A DNA stretch of 12,389 nucleotides from positions 1-12,389 of the forward strand of contig DBDB01000048.1 of the NCBI GenBank assembly GCA_002293345.1. The letters are read 5' to 3'. The stretch is from Alistipes sp. UBA943 (GTDB lineage: Bacteria > Bacteroidota > Bacteroidia > Bacteroidales > Rikenellaceae). Both the position numbers and the translations under genes were made by a program. The notes under the pieces are model-generated. The model was not told the origin of the DNA. It saw only the letters and a program-made list of their open reading frames with translations, and ran no database searches. Below are positions 7,385 to 12,389 of the stretch, in pieces. Every line of letters begins with the position of its first letter. Position 1 is the first letter of the stretch.

Positions 7385-9649
7385 TTGCTCTGTGCCATGG
7401 CGGCATTCGGCTTCGCCGCGTGTAACACCGGCGGCGACGACACCACTTGTCCCGACGTGATCGAAAATCCGGAAGGAATCTCGATCGAGACCGTGACATT
7501 GAACAAAAACCGCCTGGTGTTGCGCGAAGGAACTTCCGAGGCGCTCACGGCCACGGTGACTCCCCATGCCGTGAGGGACACGACAGTCGTGTGGACCACC
7601 TCCGACTCGGCCATCGCCACAGTCGATGCAACGGGTAACGTAACGGCTGTGTCACGCGGTTCGGCCTCCGTGGTCGCCACCGTGGGCCACGAAAGTGCTT
7701 CGTGTGTGGTTGTGGTTGCCGATGTGGTCGAAGAGGGTACGCTCGGCACCGTTAACTACACGCTCTTGGAGAGCGAGAACCTCTATTACCTCACCCTGAG
7801 CGGTACGGGTGAATTGCCCGAAGTGGAAGGAGATGCTGACGGACGTCCGACGAACCGCCCCTGGTGGTTGAACGGCTATCGCAACAAACTCACCCAAGTC
7901 ACTGTCGAGGAGGGTATCACCGCGTTCGGCGACTATGAGTTTGCGAACTTCTCCAACATCGACACCTTTGAAATTCCATCGACCGTGACGAAGATCGGTG
8001 AAGGTTGCTTCATGGAGTGTTATGCTTTGAAGACGATCTCGATTCCCGCCGGAGTGACCACCATCGCGGATGGCACGTTCTCCAATTGTGCCGCGCTTAC
8101 GAAGGTCACCCTCCCCGAAGGTGTCGCCAAGATCGGCTCCAATGCGTTTTTCTATTGCGCAGCTCTGACTGAGATCACCCTCCCGGCTTCGTTGAAAACG
8201 ATGGGAATGGGTATCTTCGAAGGATGTATGTCGCTCACGACGGTGAACAACTTCCCCTCGTTGATTGCCATTCCGGAGAATACGTTTGTCAACTGTGCCG
8301 CGTTGGTGCAATTCACGATTCCGAGCAGCGTCAAGATCATCGAACAGGCAGCTTTTGCCAACTGTGAAAACCTGACCAAGGTGACGCTTCCGACCGGACT
8401 CTACCTGATCGAGAACAACGCCTTCGAGGGTTGTAAAAAACTGACGCAGATCACCTTCCCTGAGAACCTCAAAGGGATCGGTTACGGTGCTTTCGACACC
8501 CCGGGCCTGAAAGCGACGTTCCTCGGCACGACACCTCCTCAATACAGTGGTGGTTTTTACGGGGACTACGATCAAATCATCGTTCCGGCAGGCAGTGAAG
8601 ATGCCTACCTGCAGGCGGGATGGTTCGATGACTTCTCTTTCTACCCGGGCTTGGATGCCTATACGCCGTCCGACGCGACGATCACAGCTACTGAGGTGAC
8701 GGTTTACGATGGCGACGTGCTGAAGGAACGATTGGGTGTCGACTATTGGTATGGAGATTTCGAGGACAGTTATCGCGTGCGTTTCGCCCCCACGCTCTCC
8801 GAGGGTGCAAGCTATGCGATGGTGATTTATGTGCCCGGAAGCCTCGATCTCTCGTCATTGAACAACTCCCAGATAGTCAGGTTGATCCGGAATGAAGGCG
8901 ACTACGTGAGCGAAGGATCCTTCCAACACCTCTCTCTCCCGAAAGAGGAGTCGAAATGGACCGCCTATACAGTGGCGTTTACGTATGACGATCAGGCCGG
9001 GGAAGAAATGCCGGGAGCGATCCACGAGACGGTGATCGAACCGGCTAAGATGACGCTCGCCGCTCCGGAGGAGTTCATCGAATTTTTCAATGAGATACAT
9101 GCGCCCTACACTCCTGTTGCCGACCTGGCGATTTCGGATGCCGAGATCGAGGTGTACGATGGCGATGTGTTGAGGGCCGAAAGCGGTCGCAGTGAGGCCT
9201 TTTTCCCCCACTACACCTACTTGAAGGGTAGCTACCTGGTGGCCTATACGCCGGTGCTTCCCGCAAGCCATGACACGTGGGGATTCTTTGGCTCGACAAT
9301 GGATCTGTCGGCACAAACCAATACGCTGCTCATAAATAGCATGTGGCAGATCTATGGGAGGACGACTCATTATTTTACCATTCCCAAGGAGGATAACGTC
9401 GGGGTATTGTACACCTACGCGGTAGCGGATAGATATGGCAACGAGGGTTATGAGTTCGGCGACGTTTTTACCAAGAGCATCGACCTGCGTAACGTAACGC
9501 TTTCGACGGCCACGTTGGAGGATTTGGAGGCGTCAGCCAATCCGATGACGCGTATGTCGAAACCCGAACGTCTGGTGAAACAGAATCAAGAGGCCGTGAA
9601 GTTCCTGACGCAGGAGACGCTCGCGAAATTCATGGCGACGCTGAAATAG
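7385..9649 (+). CDS. BspA-type leucine-rich-repeat lipoprotein with Ig-like domain; true start unclear
   Basis: This protein of about 754 residues has, in order: a lipoprotein signal ending FGFAAC (Cys 13 from the TTG start used here), an acidic stretch (TGGDD), a Big_2-like Ig domain (about 31-112, with VVWTTSDSAIATVDATG), nine LRR_5 repeats of 23 residues (about 167-373; consensus aLtkvtlPegvtkIgegaFenCa), then two copies of an unknown module (about 431-568 and 580-717), each starting around VYDGDVL. Such proteins are displayed on the surface of Bacteroidales and may mediate adhesion; function here is inference. There is no type IX sorting domain. No ATG suits the signal peptide. The frame reads KILLFLLCAMAAFGFAAC directly after an in-frame TAA (7367-7369), so the initiator seems lost. 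TTG at 7385 is a compromise; ATT 7373, CTG 7379 and ATG 7397 are other options. It follows the permease by 21 bases in the same frame. Confidence 0.85.
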   Translation: MLCAMAAFGFAACNTGGDDTTCPDVIENPEGISIETVTLNKNRLVLREGTSEALTATVTPHAVRDTTVVWTTSDSAIATVDATGNVTAVSRGSASVVATVGHESASCVVVVADVVEEGTLGTVNYTLLESENLYYLTLSGTGELPEVEGDADGRPTNRPWWLNGYRNKLTQVTVEEGITAFGDYEFANFSNIDTFEIPSTVTKIGEGCFMECYALKTISIPAGVTTIADGTFSNCAALTKVTLPEGVAKIGSNAFFYCAALTEITLPASLKTMGMGIFEGCMSLTTVNNFPSLIAIPENTFVNCAALVQFTIPSSVKIIEQAAFANCENLTKVTLPTGLYLIENNAFEGCKKLTQITFPENLKGIGYGAFDTPGLKATFLGTTPPQYSGGFYGDYDQIIVPAGSEDAYLQAGWFDDFSFYPGLDAYTPSDATITATEVTVYDGDVLKERLGVDYWYGDFEDSYRVRFAPTLSEGASYAMVIYVPGSLDLSSLNNSQIVRLIRNEGDYVSEGSFQHLSLPKEESKWTAYTVAFTYDDQAGEEMPGAIHETVIEPAKMTLAAPEEFIEFFNEIHAPYTPVADLAISDAEIEVYDGDVLRAESGRSEAFFPHYTYLKGSYLVAYTPVLPASHDTWGFFGSTMDLSAQTNTLLINSMWQIYGRTTHYFTIPKEDNVGVLYTYAVADRYGNEGYEFGDVFTKSIDLRNVTLSTATLEDLEASANPMTRMSKPERLVKQNQEAVKFLTQETLAKFMATLK
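8675..9535 (+). repeat. Tandem duplicated module in the LRR lipoprotein
   Basis: Two copies about 150 residues apart align by eye. Shared landmarks are EVTVYDGDVLKE / EIEVYDGDVLRA, SYRVRFAPTL / SYLVAYTPVL, SLDLSSLNNS / TMDLSAQTNT, FQHLSLPKEES / THYFTIPKEDN, and MTLAAPEEF / VTLSTATLE. The copies are diverged, so the duplication is not recent. The fold is not recognised. Confidence 0.65.
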
Positions 9650-9673
9650 GGTTTCGTCCCGAAACAATTCCAA

Positions 9674-9709
9674 AGAAATCCCCGCCGTGAGGCGGGGATT
9701 TCTCTTTTC
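9674..9709 (+). terminator. Rho-independent terminator of the sppA-ABC-LRR operon
   Basis: AGAAATCCCCGCC (9674-9686) pairs perfectly with GGCGGGGATTTCT (9691-9703) around a GTGA loop, a 13-bp stem, followed by cttttcc. It lies 25 bases after the LRR gene stop. Read on the minus strand it ends in a short T stretch, so it might also stop transcripts arriving from pgk. Confidence 0.88.
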
Positions 9710-9751
9710 CTAAAACCTTTCCTTTTTACTTCCCTAAGATGCAACTGTACC

Positions 9752-9766
9752 CTTTTCGGAGAAAAG
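9752..9766. repeat. Palindrome with C-GGA-G core
   Basis: CTTTTC-GGA-GAAAAG: a 6-bp perfect stem with a GGA triloop, the same design as the hairpins at 1838-1852, 1887-1907 (minus strand) and 9960-9974. Confidence 0.6.
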
Positions 9767-9784
9767 CTTATTATTGTTGGGGAG

Positions 9785-9818
9785 GGCCCCCCCTTATCAA
9801 GGGGGCCAGGGGGATGGC
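9785..9818. repeat. CCCCCTT/AAGGGGG hairpin, REP-like
   Basis: CCCCCTT (9789-9795) pairs with AAGGGGG (9799-9805) around ATC. Outer GG/CC pairs continue the stem past a two-C bulge, and an AGGGGGATGG tail follows. Hairpins of C-run/G-run type with such a tail are, to my recollection, common as dispersed repeats in Bacteroidetes; this one being a REP-like element is inference. Confidence 0.5.
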
Positions 9819-9826
9819 AGGTACGA

Positions 9827-9856
9827 GCATAGTCGTCTCTAACGACTACGGTATGC
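9827..9856. repeat. Interrupted palindrome
   Basis: TAGTCGT (9830-9836) pairs with ACGACTA (9842-9848) around CTCTA. Outer GCAT...ATGC bases extend the stem past a small bulge. Confidence 0.5.
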
Positions 9857-9868
9857 GCATTTAGGACT

Positions 9869-9912
9869 CGGGCGTTAAACGCCCGAAAACCCGTTTTAGC
9901 GCCCTTCGGGCG
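9869..9912. repeat. Pair of GGGCG/CGCCC hairpins
   Basis: CGGGCGT-TAA-ACGCCCG (9869-9885) is followed by CGCCC-TTC-GGGCG (9900-9912). Because the arms share GGGCG/CGCCC, the first arm of one can also pair with the first arm of the other, so alternative folds are possible. Confidence 0.55.
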
Positions 9913-9959
9913 GTTTGTCCTCGCGATTGGTGGAGCGCAAATTAGGGAAGACGTATTCT

Positions 9960-9974
9960 AAGTGCGGAGCACTT
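9960..9974. repeat. Palindrome with C-GGA-G core
   Basis: AAGTGC-GGA-GCACTT: a 6-bp perfect stem and GGA triloop, identical in design to 9752-9766 and 1838-1852 but with different stem bases. Confidence 0.6.
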
Positions 9975-9981
9975 TTGAAAG

Positions 9982-10040
9982 TTTTTGGTGCCGCTTTTCA
10001 CCAAAAAGCGGCAGTGGAAGTAAGGAAGAAAAAAGCGGCA
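9982..10040. other. Overlapping alternative hairpins and a direct repeat downstream of pgk
   Basis: TTTTTGGTG (9982-9990) pairs with CACCAAAAA (9999-10007). The overlapping GCCGCTTTT (9990-9998) pairs with AAAAGCGGC (10004-10012). The two cannot form together in full. AAAAAGCGGCA is present twice (10003-10013 and 10030-10040), so GCCGCTTTT has two possible partners. It lies just past the pgk stop and may shape the 3' end of that transcript; neither stem has a classic T-run on either strand. Confidence 0.5.
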
Positions 10041-10047
10041 ATTGGGT

Positions 10048-11250
10048 TTACTTCCGTATCGCGGCGACACCGGGAAGGACTTTCCCTTCGATATATTCGA
10101 GCAGCGCCCCGCCGCCCGTCGACACGTAACTCATCTTGTCGGTCAGTCCGAACTGTGCCACACAGGCCGCCGTATCACCTCCACCGATCAACGAAAATGC
10201 GCCTTGTGTGGTGGCATCGGCCACGGCTTGTGCCACGGCATGCGATCCCGACGCAAATTTATCCATCTCGAACACTCCCACGGGACCGTTCCACAGGATG
10301 GTTTTGCAACCCAGGAGATGTTCACGGAACAGTTCCTTGCCATCGTCGCCGATATCCAACCCCTGCCATCCGTCGGGAATGTCATCCGACGGGACGAGTC
10401 TCGTGCGGGCATCCGCGGTGAACGCATCGGCAGCCAGTGTATCGGGAGAAAATATCAACTTCACGCCCCGATCGGCCGCTTTTTTCAGAATATCGAGAGC
10501 CGTGGGGAACATTTCGGGTTCGCAAATCGAATTACCCACCTTGCCACCCATTGCGGCCTCGAACGTGTAGGTCATTCCGCCACCGATGACGATCGAATCT
10601 ACCTTGTCGAGCAGATTTTCCAGGATCGCGATTTTGGTGGACACTTTCGACCCTCCGACGATCGCTGCAAACGGACGTGCCGGATGCCGCATCACCTTGT
10701 CGATCGCCTCCAACTCACCCTCCATCACATATCCGAACAGCCTGTCCTGGGGTTTGAAATAATCGGCAATGATGGCAGTCGAGGCATGTGCCCGGTGTGC
10801 CGTTCCGAAGGCGTCGTTGATATACACATCGCCATAGGAGGCCAATTTCTTGGCAAATTCTTTATCGCCCTTCTCCTCCCCGGCATAGAAACGCAGGTTT
10901 TCTAATAGTAGCACCTCACCGGGTTTCAACGCTCCGGCGGCAGCGCCATCCATGCAGTCGCTCGCGAACTGCACGGGCGTCCCAAGGAGACGTTCCAACG
11001 TTGGGAGGATCTGCCGCAGTGAATATTTCGCTTCCGGACCACCCTTGGGACGCCCCAGATGGGACATCAGGATGGCGCTGCCGCCGGAGCTGAGCACACG
11101 TTTGATGGTCGGGATGGCGGCACGTATGCGCGTGTCGTCGGTCACGTGTCCTGATGCGTCCAACGGCACATTGAAATCCACACGGATGACGACGCGTTTG
11201 CCCGCAAAATTGTAATTGTCGATGGGATAGGTGGTCTTCATCTCCGTCAT
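10048..11250 (-). CDS. pgk: Phosphoglycerate kinase
   Basis: This 400-residue cytoplasmic glycolytic enzyme transfers phosphate from 1,3-bisphosphoglycerate to ADP. All diagnostic motifs are present: VDFNVP (24-29), HLGRPKG (64-70), ENLRFYAGEE (117-126), FGTAHRAHAST (148-158), the nucleotide-binding GGSKVSTK (199-206) and GGGMTYTF (223-230), WNGPVGVFE (320-328), GGGDT (356-360), and STGGGA near the C-terminus (377-382). The length is normal. Two in-frame ATGs, at 11250 and 11241, are both possible; the first is given because it lies 3 bases after the stop of the upstream FKBP gene, which favours coupled translation. The second would give MKTTYPIDNYNFAGKR, closer to the usual pgk N-terminus. 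No promoter is seen between it and the FKBP gene, and no clear terminator follows. Confidence 0.97.
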   Translation of the reverse strand: MTEMKTTYPIDNYNFAGKRVVIRVDFNVPLDASGHVTDDTRIRAAIPTIKRVLSSGGSAILMSHLGRPKGGPEAKYSLRQILPTLERLLGTPVQFASDCMDGAAAGALKPGEVLLLENLRFYAGEEKGDKEFAKKLASYGDVYINDAFGTAHRAHASTAIIADYFKPQDRLFGYVMEGELEAIDKVMRHPARPFAAIVGGSKVSTKIAILENLLDKVDSIVIGGGMTYTFEAAMGGKVGNSICEPEMFPTALDILKKAADRGVKLIFSPDTLAADAFTADARTRLVPSDDIPDGWQGLDIGDDGKELFREHLLGCKTILWNGPVGVFEMDKFASGSHAVAQAVADATTQGAFSLIGGGDTAACVAQFGLTDKMSYVSTGGGALLEYIEGKVLPGVAAIRK

Positions 11251-11253
11251 AAA

Positions 11254-12261
11254 TTAGTTGCCATAGAAAAGGTGTCCGTATTGCTCGTCGGAGCGTTCAA
11301 ATTTCCTGTCGAGTTTCTCCATTTGACGCAGCCATTTTCCCCGTTTTTTACTCATTTTCCTGGCTAATTTTTCCTGTTTGGCGAGTGCCTTCTCATCCAA
11401 CACGATCTCGACATCCTCATCTTCCTCCATAAGAAGATCTTCGTCCGCAGACTTTCTGCATTCGCACCCCTCGGGTCCGAATCCGTATTCGCATTCACAC
11501 TCCTCAAGCTCGCAATAGCATGTGCATTCCCTGAGTTTACAGTCGCATTCGCCGATTCCGCATTCGCATACGTCGCACACGGTATCATAGGGATCGCCAT
11601 CATAGGGCGTAGTAGTGTTAACATCCAGCAGTTCGACCTCGAATTTAAGTGCTTCGTTTCCCGGAATGGCGAAGTTGCCGTGCTCGCCATACGCCAATTC
11701 GGAGGGGATCCATAGCGTGATCCTTCCTCCCTTGCCGACGAGTTTCATGCCTTCCTTCCAACCGTTGATCACGTTAGAAAGATTGATTTCGACACCGTCC
11801 TGATCGTTCTCGAACTCGGTTCCGCGATGACTCCAACCCGTATATTTCACGTGCACGACATCCGAATCGCTCGTCGCCATGACAGACTCGTCCCCCGGAT
11901 CGTCGACACGGTACAGCAGCCCCGATTCGGTCTTCCGAACACCCGGCTCTTTCTCCACTTCGGAGAGCCACGCTTCGCTCTCAACCTTGTTTTTAGCAGG
12001 GTAGACAACTGAAAAGTAGTGGTGCAGCCACTCATGCGACTGTTCTCTTGACATGGTCGTCGGGTCACCCTGAAACACCGACTCCATGCCTGCCGCCAAG
12101 TCGCTCGTCCTCAGGTTAAAATTTTGTCGTTGGAAATTATACCCCATGTCGATACCAATGACGTACGATAATGAATCCACTTCACGTGTTTTTGCGGTAG
12201 CTTGTCGGGATACCATGAACAAGAGGGCGAACAGTGTTACGGCGAATAATACTTTTTTCAT
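11254..12261 (-). CDS. Periplasmic FKBP-type prolyl isomerase with metallothionein-like cysteine-rich tail
   Basis: This 335-residue protein has a signal peptide (MKKVLFAVTLFALLFMVSRQATA, cut after about residue 23; no lipobox), so it is periplasmic. An N-terminal helical region (about 27-110) resembles the dimerisation domain of Mip/FkpA-type isomerases. The FKBP domain (about 132-214) shows KYTG (139-142), EFEND (149-153), VINGWKEGM (164-172), AYGEHG (190-195) and ALKFEVELLDV (204-214); the Trp and Tyr of the pocket (W168, Y191) are kept, while the FDS motif reads FEN. It should speed proline isomerisation in exported proteins. Then comes the oddity: 12 Cys in residues 229-268, followed by an acidic stretch (272-290) and a Lys/Arg-rich, probably coiled helix (291-325). 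E. coli SlyD is the known FKBP with a metal-binding Cys/His tail, but it is cytosolic and its tail is His-rich; this one has no His in the Cys block. Confidence 0.9.
   Translation of the reverse strand: MKKVLFAVTLFALLFMVSRQATAKTREVDSLSYVIGIDMGYNFQRQNFNLRTSDLAAGMESVFQGDPTTMSREQSHEWLHHYFSVVYPAKNKVESEAWLSEVEKEPGVRKTESGLLYRVDDPGDESVMATSDSDVVHVKYTGWSHRGTEFENDQDGVEINLSNVINGWKEGMKLVGKGGRITLWIPSELAYGEHGNFAIPGNEALKFEVELLDVNTTTPYDGDPYDTVCDVCECGIGECDCKLRECTCYCELEECECEYGFGPEGCECRKSADEDLLMEEDEDVEIVLDEKALAKQEKLARKMSKKRGKWLRQMEKLDRKFERSDEQYGHLFYGN
11458..11577 (-). other. Cysteine-rich module (12 Cys in 40 residues)
   Basis: Residues 229-268 of the FKBP protein contain Cys at 229, 232, 234, 239, 241, 246, 248, 250, 255, 257, 266 and 268. 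These make one CxxC and six CxC pairs (CEC, CDC, CTC, CYC, CEC, CEC), with no His and no Met, and are separated mostly by acidic residues. This density and CxC spacing are like metallothioneins, which bind Zn, Cd or Cu as thiolate clusters. The pattern is seen directly; metal binding is inference, and disulfides are the alternative. Confidence 0.85.
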
Positions 12262-12281
12262 CTTTCGAGTTTTTAATTGAA

Positions 12282-12313
12282 CGAAGGTAACAAAAATTCC
12301 CTGCCATTACAAG
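12282..12313 (-). promoter_or_regulatory. Probable promoter of the FKBP-pgk operon
   Basis: On the minus strand, CTTG (12313-12310) is followed after exactly 20 bases by TACCTTCG (12289-12282). Each box has one mismatch to the Bacteroidetes TTTG / TAnnTTTG consensus, and the spacing equals that of the two stronger promoters in this window. The leader would be about 13 bases. Confidence 0.45.
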
Positions 12314-12315
12314 TC

Positions 12316-12341
12316 CCGCCAATCGGCGGTTTTTCTCTTTT
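12316..12341 (+). terminator. Terminator-like hairpin pointing rightward
   Basis: CCGCC (12316-12320) pairs with GGCGG (12325-12329) around AATC, followed by tttttctcttttt. It has the form of a plus-strand terminator, but no plus-strand gene lies to its left. It sits just upstream of the FKBP promoter. It may end antisense or stray transcripts, or be a chance hairpin. Confidence 0.4.
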
Positions 12342-12389
12342 TCAAAAACCCTTTTTCAAGACCTTTTCAGACCTTCGCTTTTTTGGAAA

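Larger units (their letters stand above)
9711..10047. other. Gene-free stretch between convergent genes, rich in small palindromes
   Basis: No credible coding sequence lies here: the open frames on both strands are short or are shadows of pgk. The stretch is packed with hairpins, listed separately, spaced every 15-60 bases from 9752 to 10012. Convergent transcription from the LRR operon and from pgk meets here. Confidence 0.8.

Noticed and set aside
7652..8575. 307-codon open frame on the minus strand opposite the LRR gene
   Set aside because: It is a mirror frame of the regular 23-residue LRR repeats; its apparent repeats (RNRELHQRGTV-like) arise from those repeats.
9752..10012. CRISPR array
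   Set aside because: The palindromes differ in sequence and spacing; there is no constant direct repeat with spacers and no cas gene.
10042..10905. 287-codon plus-strand open frame opposite pgk, and a 168-codon one from 9915
   Set aside because: Both are antisense to pgk, which is unmistakable. They show no recognisable domain and have an Arg/His-rich mirror composition.

Overview
The window reads as a chromosomal segment of a Bacteroidales-type bacterium. The reasons are short Sec/lipoprotein signal peptides on several genes, promoter boxes of the Bacteroidetes TAnnTTTG type, weak or absent Shine-Dalgarno sequences, a BspA-type leucine-rich-repeat lipoprotein, and an OmpA/TPR lipoprotein like those common in Bacteroides and Porphyromonas relatives. 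The genus cannot be fixed from the sequence alone. No IS element, phage gene, tRNA, rRNA or CRISPR array is visible.

Layout. (1) Bases 1-57 probably hold the 3' end of a plus-strand gene, followed by a hairpin terminator (73-95) that works on both strands. (2) A minus-strand operon runs leftward from a good promoter at 3409-3440: an OmpA-like/TPR lipoprotein (2335-3384), a long-chain acyl-CoA synthetase (644-2335, stop and start sharing one base), and a small unknown lipoprotein (120-635). (3) A divergent plus-strand operon starts from a promoter with the same TACATTTG box (3449-3456): sppA (signal peptide peptidase), an ABC ATPase, its ABC-2/NatB-like permease, and a large LRR lipoprotein (7385-9649) whose ATG seems to be missing. 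It ends at a 13-bp-stem terminator (9674-9703). (4) A gene-poor stretch (about 9711-10047) holds a dense series of small palindromes. (5) A minus-strand pair lies to the right: a periplasmic FKBP-type prolyl isomerase with a very unusual cysteine-rich tail (11254-12261), then phosphoglycerate kinase (10048-11250), 3 bases apart.

How they work together. Both divergent operons are envelope-centred: lipid activation, outer-membrane lipoproteins, removal of signal peptides, and an exporter. This suggests envelope assembly or maintenance, but that is inference. pgk is central glycolysis and shares a transcript with an envelope chaperone for no obvious reason.

Most striking: the FKBP gene carries 12 cysteines in 40 residues (six CxC pairs), a metallothionein-like module between the isomerase domain and an acidic/basic tail. 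Second, a 90-bp block inside the acyl-CoA synthetase gene (1827-1916) has a 9-bp outer inverted repeat enclosing three hairpins, in frame and 30 codons long. It looks like a palindromic element fixed inside a coding sequence. Its hairpins share a C-GGA-G core with palindromes in the gap between the LRR gene and pgk, which points to a repeat family.
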